Origin: Zygaena filipendulae
Lineage: Eukaryota > Arthropoda > Insecta > Lepidoptera > Zygaenidae
Direction of reading: 5' to 3'
DNA: 64,000 nucleotides
Assembly (NCBI GenBank): GCA_907165275.2
Contig: OU015653.1
Location: forward strand, 10,136,001 to 10,200,000
Both the position numbers and the translations under genes were made by a program. Position 1 is the first letter of the stretch. Each line of letters begins with the position of its first letter. The notes beneath the pieces were generated by a model. The model worked only from the letters and a program-made list of their open reading frames with translations. It was not told where the DNA came from and made no database searches. Below, piece by piece: positions 21,625 to 33,052 of this stretch.

Positions 21625-24600
21625 GTTTAAGGTACCTGCCTTTACTGTCCCGTCTCAAAAATTCACTCTGTATACTGCTTAAGAATTTATAAATACTAGC
21701 TGCTCACCTGCGTGAATTGCGGACCTCCCTTGGGATCTTTCAAATTTTCCTATCACAATAATAATAATGCCCTAACATCGGAACAAACTACATCTTCATA
21801 TTGAAAGAAATGACTTTAAACGTTAAAGAAACTTACCTGACGTTATATTATATTATTTTCATTAGGTTGGGAGGTTTGGCTGATAACATATTCGAGTCCA
21901 TTGAAAAGAAAACACCTGAAGCATACTGTGCTATAATCCAAGGCATGGCCAAATATTATCAGGTAATTAATTCAAGAACACAACTCATCTGAATAGATCT
22001 ACTACATTTTGCGCAGCAAAACTAATGCTTGACTTCTGAATTTACCTAAATATTGCTCAAAGTTTCTATCGCGTTCGGTTCTAAATTCCTTTGGCAAATC
22101 TTTATTTTATGTCATAGAAAGTGCCATAACAGCTGTACTTAACTAAAGACGAATCAGCGAGCTCAATTTGATCCAAATTGGTTATACAAAAAATACAAAA
22201 CCTTATTTTATCAAGTCGATCAAAACATACTAGGTAATATTTATTAAGAAAAAAACAACATAGCACGTTAATATTTGGTACATAATATTTGATTAATATT
22301 CGTTTTTTTTCATGAAGGCTGAAAGAGCGTATGTAATGACCCAAGAAGCGATAGAGAACGGCGTACAGTTATCAACAGGAGTCTTCAACGCCCTTCTTGG
22401 CTGTGTCGGCTTCATGAAAGAGGGGGTCAATCAACGAATTCAGATGATGAATACGATCATGACGCAAATGAATCAACAGGTATGTAACGAGGCGGCTATA
22501 TGCCACTCGTTGTGATATCCTGCCTCATTTCTATTTCTTTGTTCTTATATTTGAAATTCAATTGATAATAATGGTTGTATCTCCAAAAACGAATTTGCCG
22601 CCAAATTGCGATCATTACCATAGAAATTTCAACTATAATATCACAATATTAAAGTACCTATAATACTCTTCATCGCCTAAAAATTTTGAACAAGATGAAG
22701 ATAGATTTGAGATTAACGAGTTTAAGTAGGTAACGTAGGTAAGCTCATATTCAGTGTCATAAAGAGTGATCATGCATTTTTCCATTGCCTTTTCATCTGA
22801 ACGAGCCCCTATTGAAATAACAATTATTACGTATATTTTACTAACAAATACCAACATAATTAACATAACATTCGATGTTTTTCTTTGAAATTCCTTAATT
22901 CTACATTTGGTAGACCTTAAATAACCTTAAGACCTTAAATGTTCGAAGTCCGACACGCACTTGGGCAATTTTTGGATGGCCGCTGGCACGATAATAAAAA
23001 ATGTAAAGATCATACACGTAAACACGTAGATTCACATTTTTATAAGGTTTTCTTTATTTATTTATTTATTTATTCTTTATTGCACTGTGTGTACAAATGG
23101 CGAACTTAATGCCTTGCGGCATTCTCTACCAGTTAACCATTGGGTAGACAGAGAGATTTTCTTTGTTATTTATCTGAGTTTTTTTCACATCTAAGCATGA
23201 GTTATCGAGGCTTAGAATAAATCTCTCGTTCAACCTTACATCCGGTATATAGAGGTATAGCATAGCTGTAACTACATGCCTAATTTTATTTTAATTTGTG
23301 CTGTAGTTTTTGCTTGATGCGCGCTAATATAAACAGAAATGAAATTTTTATTTTATGTGTAGATTAGATAAGATAGAATAGAACACATCAAGCACAAGAC
23401 TTCTTAAGACAAACGCTTACAGTAATCTTAGAAAAATATTTTATTTGCTTTGTAATGTGTCTATGATAAAATTAATACCTAATAGATAGTGTAACAGTTT
23501 TTGTTTGCTGTGACTTGAGGAATTTACAATCCTAAACTATACCTAAAGACAAAGCTAATAATGGGCATAAAATCACTTGATCAGTGAAACAAAAGAATCC
23601 CTTCAGTATGAGGCAAGTTTTAATATTGTACTATATTTCGTGCAGATTGTAAGAACAAGATGAAATTTTTCACAACGCGTCGTTTGATTTTTTGGGTCGA
23701 AATGAATCGGGCTGTTTGTATCGCTACATTCAATACATAAAAAATGACGTTTGGTGAAACAAATACGTTTGGATTCATAATGACAGTTTACCACAAACAC
23801 GTTATCTACTTAACGATAAGCTATTTACACTCATAGCGTAAAAACCAATCAAATAAATCTACACTAATAGTAAAAGAAGTACCTACAGTATGTATAATTT
23901 CTAAGTTTGCATGTATGTATGTAGGTAGGTACATTAATTTCTAATTATCGATGTAGCGGTTCAATAGTTACAGAGATTACGAAACTTACATCTACCTGTT
24001 TCTAATATAACTAGCTGTTCCACGCGATTTAAGACATTTATGTAAATTGTGTCTAGGCATCTATCTGGTTAAGCCATTTAGCTTGTTTGAAAAATAGATT
24101 TTTGACGACAATAACCCACAAATTTTTTTTTTAAATGTTACTTAGGCCGTTTTTGCTCTCGCGGCCTCATTCATAAGGAGGTATAGTGTAGGTTCGTATA
24201 GCTGTTGAAATGGTCGATGTAACCGGCGCACGCGCAGGGGCTGTCGCCCGACGTGGGGACGCTCACGTCGTGCCTGCGCTCCGTGTCGGGGTGGGGCGGC
24301 GGGCCGCAGCTACAGCAGCTCGCGCTGGACGCGGTCGCCGAGCTCCGGCGGCTGGGCGTCGAGCCCGGCCTGTCCGCGTACTACTACTTACTGTGCCTCT
24401 TCTGTAAGGAACGTAAGTCTTTTTGCATATTCCGATTATATTATAGAGTCCTTTAATTCCCCCATACCCAATTATCCTTTAATAACCAAACGCGACACAA
24501 TAAATTAGATGTAAATCTAAAACATAACAGCTATGAAATTTCGTAATAAATATTTGTTGTGTTCCCCGCTACCCAGGCGGCCCGCGCGTGGACATTCTAA

Positions 24601-27600
24601 CATCGATATTAAAAGATTTGGAGTCCAGAGAGACTCTGGAAGCCAAGGAGGCCACAGACACTCATTTCTTTCTCACCGCAATGGGTGTGTGCAGCGATCA
24701 TTTGCAGGTTTGTTCACTATAATGTACCGGTACCATGATAAACCTAACGTCCCTACTTCTGCCCCCTAGCCAAATTGACATTCTTCAAGCGTTAACGCAC
24801 AGAAAACTAAGGAACGGAATCGTTATGTGGTGCCGAATTATCATCAAAAATTACTAAAAACCATATATTACATATTCTGGTACCGATTTCTTGTTATAAT
24901 TATGTATTAGACAATATTTTATTCACCCGGCTGTAACAAAGTCTTAATCAAATCTGAATATTCCAGGACCTCAATTTGGCGGAACGAGTACACGCGCTCC
25001 TCATGAAAGGCGACAACTACAAGTTGGTCGGGGACGCGTTCAAAGAAAGCATTTATTACAGACATCTTGTAACCGTCACTTGCAGGTGAGAGCTAAAAAC
25101 CGTGTAAGTCAGTGGCGAGCGAACCAGGCCAAGATGTAACCGACTTCCAAAAAAGTAGGAGGTTCTCAATTCGACTGTATGTTTCTTTTTTAATAATATT
25201 AGTCAGTAGTTTTGGATGTTGTTGAATCAATTTATCAGTTTTGCAGCAATACAGTTTTGTTTATGACATCCGACAGGCAAGCACCGTTAGAGAAGACACT
25301 AAATCTCCTGGACACGTTGATCCCCAATGTGTACGTTCCAGAACCTACGGTTATGGAAGAGGTTTGTGAGTTATTATTATTTTTAACTAGCTGTTCCCCG
25401 CTGTTTTACCCGTGGAAATTTCGCAGGTACCGCGTCAATTCCGGGATAAAAAGTACCCTATGTACTTCTCTGTACCTCTGCAACGTTTGTACAAAATTTC
25501 ATGATAATCGGTTGAGTCTTTAAGGCGTGAAAGAGTAACAGACAGTCAGAGTTACTTTACATCCACACATCAGGGGGGCTAAGATGCGCAACACGATAAA
25601 ATTTTATCGAGCCATTTTATCGATTGTCGTCGACAAAGCCATACAATATGTCGACGAGAATCGATAAAATGGCTCGATAAATTTTTATCGTGTTGCGCAT
25701 CTTAGCCCGGCAGGGCATACATTTTGTGTGATAAACGTTTCTGTTTAGCCTGATGAATGTAGGTGTTTAATATTTGTATCATAAGTACGTATTTATTTTT
25801 TTTAAATAGCATAACTACGTGTATGCAAAATTTCATGATAATCGCTTTAGTAGTTAAAGCATGAAAGCGTAACAAACGAGTTTTTGGCGGTTCCGTCATT
25901 TATTTTCGTGTATAAATATCGTGAGCTGATTTTATCGGTATCCTCCAAGAGGACCGAGAAATATATTGCAAATTATAGCACCATGGTTTGCAATTTCAAA
26001 CCGTACAACTAGCCTGCTGACACTCCATACAAATGAACTGATTCAAGTACTTTCCCACAAGTAAATACGGCCGGCTTGTACAATATACATATACGTGTGT
26101 GCGTTTGTATGTATCGTAAGGTTGAAAGTGAGCTGACAGTAACTGTCAATCAGCTGTCAATAAAATATTGTTAAATGTAGATTCTAGATTGTGTCAAACT
26201 TTCCTAGGAATTTCCAAGTAACTTCGCGGAGTATGAGGAGGCATGAAATTGGTGGAAGGATGAGTGTCGCTTCCTTATAATATAATCTCTATTCTTATTT
26301 CTTTGATACAACTATACATATCTATATACATTAATTATATTATTTTACTTGAAACTGGCTGAATGCGTTATATGCGCAAGGAAAAAAAAAAGAAAAAAGC
26401 TCCACATTCGCATTTGTAATATTAGTCACAATCATGATTATGCGGCGCAGATAATAAAGACGCTGGAGCTGGGCGGCGCGGGCGCGCGGCTGGCGCGGGC
26501 GTGGGGGGAGCTGGTGGTGTTCGGGCACGCCAAGCGCACGCGGCTCGTGCAGCGGCTGCTGGCGGCCATGTGCGCCTGCTACCGCTACCAAGGTGCTTTA
26601 TTTCGAATCATTACTAGCTGTTCCCCCGCGGTTTCACCCGCGTTAAATTCGGAACGCCCGCAGGAACTATTTTTTCTAAAATAAAAGTAGCCTAAGTTAC
26701 TCCTTGTAATATCAGCTATCTGTCAGTGAAACTCCCGTTAAAAACGGTCCAGCCGTTTCAGAGATTAGCCGGAACAAACAGACAGAATTTTTTTTTAAAT
26801 TGTTTTTTATTTTTCACGTCAGTCTTACCGTATATACTTTCATATGCATTAAGTAAAAAGCTGTTAATTTGTAATTACAGACACTTCAATTATATTTATA
26901 TGTATAGAATTGATTTACTAGCTGCTCCAAGCGGTCTTACCCGCCCTAATGGGCACGATGACAAGGTATAAAAATCTAAATTCTACTTCGTCCGTCAGTT
27001 AGATAGCAAAAAAATAGTAGACATGTATTTTTTGCTTTTTCGAATTATATTGAAAAAATGAGATAAAACGCATTATAGTACGAGTCGCGACGTCATAACA
27101 CTCATAACTAAGTATAAATTAGTGTACCTAGGTGTGACTTCACACAGAATTTCAACTCAATGTATCGCCGTTATTTATTGATTACCTACGTAAAAAAAGA
27201 AAAATACGTGTCAAATATATTTTATTAATCTACAAGACAGACTAAAAATTCAAATTTAGTCATCATGTCCTCATGCCCATTTAGGAGTTACCGCGGAAAG
27301 TCCGGGCTACAATATATCCTATGACACTCACAAATAACGTGGCTTTCTATTGGTAAAAGAATTTTCAAGATCGGTTCAGTAGATCCAGAGATTACCCCCA
27401 CACGCTCACAAACTTACAAACTTTACTCTTTATAATAGTAATCGTTGGTAAATCGTTGTTACCATCAATTTCCGATGGATTCAATCAATTTAATATTTTT
27501 TAAACAACCAGTCATCTATTGGCATAACAGCTGCAAAATACAGTGACGTCAAACCTTAATTTGTATTCATTATTTTTATTATTTCCATTAGATGATGAAA

Positions 27601-30600
27601 TCAAAGCGCAAATGCGCGCGTCGGCGGTGGACATCCTTAAAACCAACGAAATGACACAGGAGCGTGAGAAAACTATGGAATTCAGATCGCCACCTCCGAA
27701 GTAAGTATCGGTTATCATCACACTAATATTAATTTTAAGAACATTTTACCAACTTATACCCTATCCACCGAGACAAGTTAATATAGGGTTCTCTCTGTCA
27801 CGTAATCTGCCAGAGAGAGAAAATGACAAAGACAAAAAAGTCAGTGGGTGTATGACATATTGGCATTTAGTTTCTGAGATATACGAGGTTTGTAAAGTTG
27901 TGTTAAAAAATTGCGTCCGCGATTTTAATTGATTATTATTAATAAATGCTCAATTTTCTACAATTTCATATATCTTAATCTACAATAATATATAAAAATC
28001 TATGTAACAAGCAAGTCAAAAGTGTGTGTTTTTTTTAACTCGAACTTTTATAATGCTTTTCTCAAATCAAGCTTTTCAGAATTTCAACTTCAAAATGTCT
28101 GATAAAAAAAACTGTGCCAGGTTTTGAATATTTTTTCAATCCTTACTATTAATTGACTATTCTAGATACCAAATCCAGTCTTAACTCAATGCCCCACTAC
28201 TGGTACCTTTTATTTATTTATTTATTAAGTTTACCAGCAGTTAATACACGAGTACTATAAATAACAATGCGCCTTTAGGTGTTAAGCTACGTGTATAACT
28301 AATTATAGGTAAACACAACATGCTTAAAATTATGCAAATTAAATTTAGAGATTTGACAAATTACAACCCTTTAGAAGAAAAACAGTAAACAACTATTCAG
28401 TTTATAGAAGTGGACATCATTTCTGTATTTCATCTATACATCTAGAGCTCAATAAATGGTGGCGGAGGTTTGCTAGGCTATTAAAGTGAATATCAAATTC
28501 GTCCAGCTGATTGTACAGCTTGCAAAAACGAGGTACAGGAGAGTTAGTTAGTTAGTTAGTTAGTTCTGCTTAGCGGAGGACAAAGTGGAGTCATTCTAAA
28601 TCGTGGATACCTGTGAGGGACCTTAAAACAGATTTTTTGCAATATAAGAGGGCAGTCAATTTTATTTCTTAGTAGTTTGAATAGGAAACTCAATCAATTT
28701 TTACGTTATTATTATCGGTTATTATTATTATGATCGTGAGGCTGTCGGCGACGGCGCTGTGCCACATCATCGAGATGTGCGCGGACGGCGAGGGCGCGGC
28801 GTGGGAGAGCGTGTCCGCGGCCGCGGGCCAGCTGCGGCGCGGCGAGGCGGCGGGCGTGCCGGCCGAGCCGCGCGCGCTGCTCGACGCGGCCGCCGCCGCC
28901 GCCGCCGCCGGCCAGCCGTCCGTCGCCGCCGTGAGTGCACTCATAGACGATAGTGCCCTGTAGCTTCAAGAAAATATTAATTATAATAATCCACTTCACA
29001 ACATACAGATCTACTTGAGCCCACACTAAGCTTTAAGCTTGTGTCGTGAAACCAAGCAAATGTGATATCACATACATATTATTATCTAATATATATAAAT
29101 CACGTGTCACGTTGTTTGTCCGCGATGGACTCCGAAACTACTGAACGGATTTTGATAAAATTTTGTAACCATTCATAAAATGGTCCAACTTAAAAGATAG
29201 GATAGTTTTTATCCCGGAATTCCCTCGGGAACTGAAGGACATAGAGTACTTTTTTCCCGCAACCTCCGCGGGAACTCCGAAATTACCGTGGATGAAATCG
29301 CGGGGGACAGCTAGTTACATATATATTATAGTATATACATGCCCAGACTGGAAAATGGAACCCTGTGTTCATCGCACAAAGTCCACCCCCACCGGGAATC
29401 GAACCCGGAACCCCTTAATTAGCGGGCAGGCATGGTGACTTACTGCGCCAATTGGGTCGTCTTTCTCGTCCAAATTTCTATGGATCTATGCAATAACTTC
29501 CTTACCAACTTTGGAATACCTAACTGAATCCCTCTGACCGCGTCTTACATTAGTAAGGTTAAGGTTGGCACAAAATGCTTCCATAGATTTGAGCGATTAG
29601 TATGAAAGTGCCGACTCTTAAAACGTAGTGATTATTTGCTCAGTGGCGCCGACTGCCGCCTTAGGCACAAAACAAAACGAGTTGGGTTTTTTTAGAACGA
29701 AGTTCTTTATTGCACGGTACGGATAGGGGCTAGGATTTCTCCTATTTTCGACATCATAGTTGCGCGCTCATTGGTACGAGGCGCAGAAACTTCGTTTCGG
29801 CCCAGTGTTCCACGCCAATCCGGTCGTAAGTATAGACTAATATCAATAAAAAATAATCAACCCGGTGCTTGGGTTTAAACTCGATAAAAGCCAGAGTTTA
29901 ACGGTTTTTTATCGGATTTATTAAACCCAAAAATAGATGGCTTTCATCGGGTTCCCAAGCACTCGGTTGATTGCCCATACGTAATGAAGTGTTTAAGGGG
30001 AGGGGGAGTATTCAGCCGAACTTCACCCGAATCTCACGTGCGCCTCGGGCAGATATATACTCTCTCGCATATAGAAAAAGTCTCACGTGAGATTAGAGGA
30101 AGGGGGAGGGATCGAACAAAATTTCACTACATCTCACCGGGCGGAGAAGTGGGGGGGGGGGGGTGTCAAAATATAGCCTGAATCACCTCACCTAATTAAT
30201 GTATTTCTCCTTATAGTACCTATGTTTCTCGCCCTTCATCTAATACCGTGTGGTCACCGGTGGGGGTTCGCCAACAGAGTATAATGTGGTACCTGTCGGA
30301 GTGCGGGTTCGAGGAGGCGGCGTCGGGCGGCGCGCTGGTGCTGGGCGCGCTGCTCAACCGGCCGGCGGAGGAGGCGCGCGAGCTGCTGCGGCGGCCGCGC
30401 GCCGAGCTCGCCGCCGCGCTGCACCCCGCCGCGCTCGCCGTGCTCGACGCGTGCCGAGCGTGAGTCACGAGTCGACGGGCCCCACGAGTCACGACAAACG
30501 CTGAGATGGGTTTTGGTCCGGCGTTAATGGACGTCTATCCGGAATTTAATCAAAATGCTCGTAAATGCTGGACCGAAACTCACTTCATTCTAGAGATCAT

Positions 30601-32090
30601 CTAAGCCAAAATGACGCGCCCCTCCATCGGGTATACGCACACGCCCAACCATTAAAATATGGATACGACACATATAAATCTGGTCTGTCTATTTATCACA
30701 AGTGCGCAATTCTGTCGCCGCACTCACACTATTAAATATGTATATAATATGTGATACATGATCCCGCATATCTAAAACTGCTATTGAAGTAGTGGGGCGC
30801 GTCATTTTAATTTATATAAGCTCTACCATCCCGTTGACACTACATACAAAATATGAACTGATTCAAGTACTCTCCCACAAGTGAAGAGGGCCGGCTTGTA
30901 CACGTGTACGCGTGCTGTGCGCGTGTGCGTATCTTAAGGTTGACAGCGAGCTGACAGTTACCGTCAGCTGTCATTGTCAAACTTTCCTCTGTCTTTACTA
31001 TGGAGGATAGAGGTAAGGAGCACCACCTTATATGGGAAACAAGCTGAAAACGTGTACTTAGTTGATTGATAAACTTTTTATAATACTTTACTCTCGACGG
31101 GCCATCATACCCAGAAAAGGTTCTCCTTATCTCTACCCTCCATACAGCGAGCTGAGAGCAATACTACATGCGTGACCCATTTTGTTTACAATCTTTTTTA
31201 CATTTTATTGTTCTCTGTGACTACCTACTTGCCTTATGGGCTCCGCTGGAAACCAGCGCTACCGCACTGTATCATCTGTGCGGCAGCATAATATGCTGCG
31301 TAGGTGTACAGTTTGCAGGGCTGGATCTACCATATGGCTTTTTGGGCTTCAGCCCAGGGCCCCGTGGATTCAAGGGGCCCCCAGCTAAGTCAAGTCAAAG
31401 TCAAAAATAGACGATAGTGCGAAGTCTCATTTTTTCTATACTTTGAGTAATTAGATGGGCCCCTAAGTAGCAATAGCACAGCCCCCCCTAAACTCACGGT
31501 CCGGCCCTGACAGTTTGGCATCGCAGCAAATACTATACGTACCTACCTACTACTGGCTACTACGTATACAATTCCTTATTTTTAATGGTTTTTCCTGCAT
31601 TTATTGTTGGTGCGATGACAATGTTTATGTCTACAGCAACTACCTACCTACTTGCCTGTCCTAACTAATCATTAATATTATAAATCCGAATGTGAATTTG
31701 TTTGTTCATTCCGCAATCACGCCTTGACTACTCAACCGATCATCGTGAAACTTTTTATACACGTTATCAGGTTTACACAAAAGGACATAGGATACTTTTT
31801 ACCCACCTTAATATTATTATAAATGCTAATGTTTGTTTGTTACGCTTTTAAGACTTAACTACTGAACAGATTATTGTGAAACTTTGTATACACGTTATCA
31901 GGGAAAAGGACATGGAGAGAAAAGTCAAAAAAATTAATTAGGTTCAATTTAAAATATTTTCAATTGATAATTTGCAAACAAATTGTCTCTCTTGTGCAGG
32001 GCTAAAAGTGGTGGATCGATGCTAGAGGAAGATACGTCTTCAGCGAGTTCAGATAGTGATGGCATGACTTCGTCTGATGAAGAAGTATAA
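16572..32090 (+). CDS. PTCD3: Mitochondrial small ribosomal subunit protein mS39 (PTCD3), 15 exons
   Basis: Exons by splice sites and frame: 16572-16600, 16668-16868, 16951-17179, 17305-17528, 21866-21962, 22318-22479, 24238-24412, 24577-24707, 24967-25085, 25277-25361, 26451-26592, 27592-27700, 28741-28930, 30278-30459, 32000-32090. All phases agree and give 721 residues, against 689 for human PTCD3. The Arg/Ser-rich start (MYANNFSSLR) is a plausible mitochondrial targeting peptide. 'HYKYHDDPYLIP' with 'ALSAEAGRKAA' (about 65-100) is the family's N-terminal hallmark, followed by helical pentatricopeptide repeats. The C-terminus is acidic (DSDGMTSSDEEV). PTCD3 sits near the mRNA entry of the mitoribosome small subunit and supports mitochondrial translation. 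Exons 7, 11, 13 and 14 are extremely GC-rich, exon 13 with an eight-Ala run. Confidence 0.9.
18606..18993. mobile_element. Palindromic MITE, copy 1
   Basis: Ends 'aacaaaaaaattaaaaccga' on the left and its reverse complement on the right. An inner, highly matched pair ('ggtttgtgctaccactgatc' and its complement) surrounds a unique centre with 'cgaagagctggtggcgggag'. Because the arms match, the same peptide-like shadow frame appears on both strands; it is not a gene. Confidence 0.8.
19120..19740. repeat. ~271 bp tandem repeat, about 2.3 copies
   Basis: 'gatgaccatc(t/c)gtggt' occurs at 19256 and 19527, followed in both by 'catcatcagttc', 'cgatttactataaaaaatac', 'gagttccctcgat' and 'ctccaagatcccatcatcag'. 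A partial earlier unit ('catcaccatcagttccactt') starts near 19143. It leads into 'caaccgtcttcgagtaatcg', a common Lepidopteran LINE 3' region, so it is probably an internally duplicated LINE tail. Confidence 0.75.
19885..20083. mobile_element. Palindromic MITE, copy 2, truncated by a SINE-like repeat
   Basis: Same order as copy 1 at 18606 with about a dozen differences. The right arm stops at 'cagtggta', where SINE-like sequence ('atttcggagttcccgcggga') takes over at 20085. Confidence 0.8.
21071..21299. mobile_element. Small MITE nested in the TA-flanked element
   Basis: Ends 'ggagctaggatgcgcaac' and its reverse complement. The inside carries 'tcgacgagaatcgataaaat' near the right end. A closely related 135 bp element lies at 25574-25712. 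Confidence 0.8.
21575..21622. repeat. (TTA)n microsatellite
   Basis: About 15 copies of the trinucleotide after 'gtgttgtgatgtgga', a phrase also found before the ATT-rich run near 13085. Confidence 0.85.
22480..24237. other. PTCD3 intron 6
   Basis: A LINE 3'-end-like segment at about 23045-23165 ('tttattgcactgtgtgtaca', 'gcattctctaccagttaacc') has a sister at 52690-52790. A short SINE-like head lies at 24010. No other structure that I can name. Confidence 0.6.
25385..25555 (+). repeat. SINE-like repeat in PTCD3 intron 10
   Basis: Starts 'agctgttccccgctgtttta' and has 'tgataatcggttgagtct' and 'gtaacagacagtcagagtta'. It is followed closely by the palindromic element at 25574. Confidence 0.8.
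25574..25712. mobile_element. 135 bp palindromic MITE related to 21071-21299
   Basis: 'gggctaagatgcgcaacacg' on the left mirrors 'cgtgttgcgcatcttagccc' on the right. The two 'cgataaaatggctcgataaa' arms are also complementary, so almost the whole element folds into one hairpin with a 13 nt loop. Confidence 0.85.
26015..26210. repeat. Dispersed repeat, copy 1
   Basis: Shares 'tgaactgattcaagtac', 'cccacaagt', 'ggccggcttgtac', 'aaggttga' and 'gtcaaactttcct' with 30835-31000 in another PTCD3 intron. The family is not recognised. It has no terminal repeats that I can see. Confidence 0.7.
26612..26920 (+). repeat. SINE-like repeat, 'gtagcctaagttactcc' subfamily
   Basis: Starts 'agctgttcccccgcggtttc' and continues 'gtagcctaagttactccttg', 'ccagccgtttcagagatta'. 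The 3' part 'catatgcattaagtaaaaag' is shared with the copies at 61440 and 62130. Confidence 0.8.
28200..28680 (-). repeat. LINE-derived fragment
   Basis: A TTTATTTATT-rich start followed by 'gtttaccagcagttaataca', 'tggcggaggtttgctaggct' and 'gtccagctgattgtacagct', resembling minus-strand 3' ends of Lepidopteran LINEs. A GTTA microsatellite occurs near 28546-28566. No intact frame. Confidence 0.5.
29098..29320 (-). repeat. SINE-like repeat, minus
   Basis: Begins 'taaatcacgtgtcacgttgt' and ends 'gggggacagctagtta', the inverted head of the family. A matching plus-strand tail ('aaacagcgtgacacgtgatt') is seen at 46310. Confidence 0.8.
29340..29465 (-). repeat. tRNA-derived SINE, minus copy
   Basis: Reverse complement of the SINE at 12870. 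The B box is at 29395-29405 ('ggaatcgaacc' on plus), with 'cagactggaaaatggaaccc' upstream on plus. It stands beside a SINE-like repeat. Confidence 0.85.
29858..29973. mobile_element. Small inverted-repeat element
   Basis: Left 'aatcaacccggtgcttgggt' mirrors right 'tcccaagcactcggttgatt', and 'cgataaaagcc' mirrors 'ggctttcatcg'. About 115 bp, non-coding, in PTCD3 intron 13. Confidence 0.7.
30835..31000. repeat. Dispersed repeat, copy 2
   Basis: Sister of 26015-26210; see that entry for the shared phrases. This copy is more GC-rich in the middle ('acacgtgtacgcgtgctg'). Confidence 0.7.
31316..31509. mobile_element. hAT-type MITE with perfect 8 bp target duplication
   Basis: The element starts CAGGGCTGGA and ends TCCGGCCCTG. 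It is flanked by ACAGTTTG at 31308-31315 and 31510-31517. The 8 bp duplication and CAGGG ends are the hAT signature. Internal 'gcttcagcccagggccccgt' is typical of hAT derivatives. No transposase. It lies in the last PTCD3 intron. Confidence 0.93.
31675..31930 (-). repeat. SINE-like tails, minus, two partial copies
   Basis: Two partial copies share 'aatattataaat', 'acgctt/acgcct', 'aactactgaacagattat' and 'cacgttatcagg'. The GC-rich heads are missing. Confidence 0.6.
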
Positions 32091-32135
32091 CTAGGTTTTT
32101 ATGTAGCTGTAGATATTACTTCTAAATATTAGTTT

Positions 32136-32141
32136 AATAAA
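32136..32141 (+). terminator. Polyadenylation signal of PTCD3
   Basis: AATAAA 46 bases after the PTCD3 stop codon at 32090. Confidence 0.75.
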
Positions 32142-33052
32142 ATAATTTTAACCACCCTAAGATACAGTTTTTTCTTTGTTGTTACTAAATTTATTACCAG
32201 GTAACTTATGCGTCGCCATGCTTAATTACAATATTGGCGGTCTAATCTAATTCTATCCCTTTAACAGAATTACGAGTATAACGGGTTTTTAGCGGCCGCT
32301 TTGGTCATTTTTCCATTGACGATTGTAGAGCTTTATTAAATTTTTTAAAACTGTTTTATTCGATTTTATGACGCAAATACTGTGCTGGGAGTGCACAAAA
32401 GCTACCATACCAAAATCCTACTGTTACAAAAAAAAAACACTTTAGCCAGAATCACACTATCTGAAAGTTGTGTCATGTCGTTTGATAATGCGTCGTAATT
32501 TCGAGAATATTTCAAATTTTTCAGAGTGCAGCAGGTAAAGTAGGATTTTAATCAAACAAAAATTGTTTAAAGGTATTTACTTGCTGTTCCCAGTCCTTAC
32601 TCTTCTGAATCTGAAACATAATTTTGCAAAATACACGCTTTTGAGCAGATATAACAATACGAAATGCAACTGCCCCTGCAAACTACAACACTTACCTTAC
32701 ATAAACTTGAACTACAACGAATCCACAATATTAAGTTAAGCATGTCACCGTATTGTGGTGCAATGTGAAAGCATTCATCTCAACTATTTCAAACGCGACA
32801 CGACACGCCCCAACACAACAGTGTGGTTTCGGCTTTAGGTACTCTCAAAATATTCAAGAATGTCCGCGACGCACGACATAGCACCTGTGTGTGACCTACA
32901 TACTCCAAATGTGCTAAAGATGATAATTGCTTTCGAGTTTACGGGTTCAGAAGTGAGCACACAGATTTATTGCCGTCATTGAAATATTGTACGTCTTGCG
33001 AACAAGTAATAAACCGTCATTTCAAATTTCAAAGTTTTTACCTGGTGAGAAA
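32142..33052. other. Intergenic, nothing recognised
   Basis: No open frame of note and no clear repeat family. It should include the promoter of the chitin-binding gene at 33053, but I see no TATA box near the start. Confidence 0.5.

Larger units (their letters stand above)
20965..21670. mobile_element. Inverted-repeat transposon with TA target duplication
   Basis: Left end TA|CAGGGTGAATTTTAGAGAC (TA at 20963-20964). Right end is the complement of CAGAGTGAATTTTTGAGAC, followed by TA (21671-21672). Arms of about 100 bp remain recognisable ('acgggacagtaagggcagg', 'taaatttttaagatatt'). The right arm is split by a (TTA)n tract at about 21575-21625. A second small element sits at 21071-21299. No transposase frame. 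Confidence 0.85.
17529..21865. other. PTCD3 intron 4, nested transposons
   Basis: A 4.3 kb intron with no internal coding exon that I can place. It holds a palindromic element (18606-18993), a tandem repeat (about 19120-19740), a poly-A stretch (19790-19819), a second copy of the palindromic element (19885-20083) cut into by a SINE-like repeat (20085-20245), and a TA-flanked inverted-repeat element (20965-21670). A segment near 17875-17930 resembles the 3' part of the triple-hairpin element at 62585. Confidence 0.75.

Noticed and set aside
28712..29026. Long Arg/Ala-rich frames on both strands
   Set aside because: They are shadows of the very GC-rich PTCD3 exon at 28741-28930, whose true frame joins its neighbours in phase.
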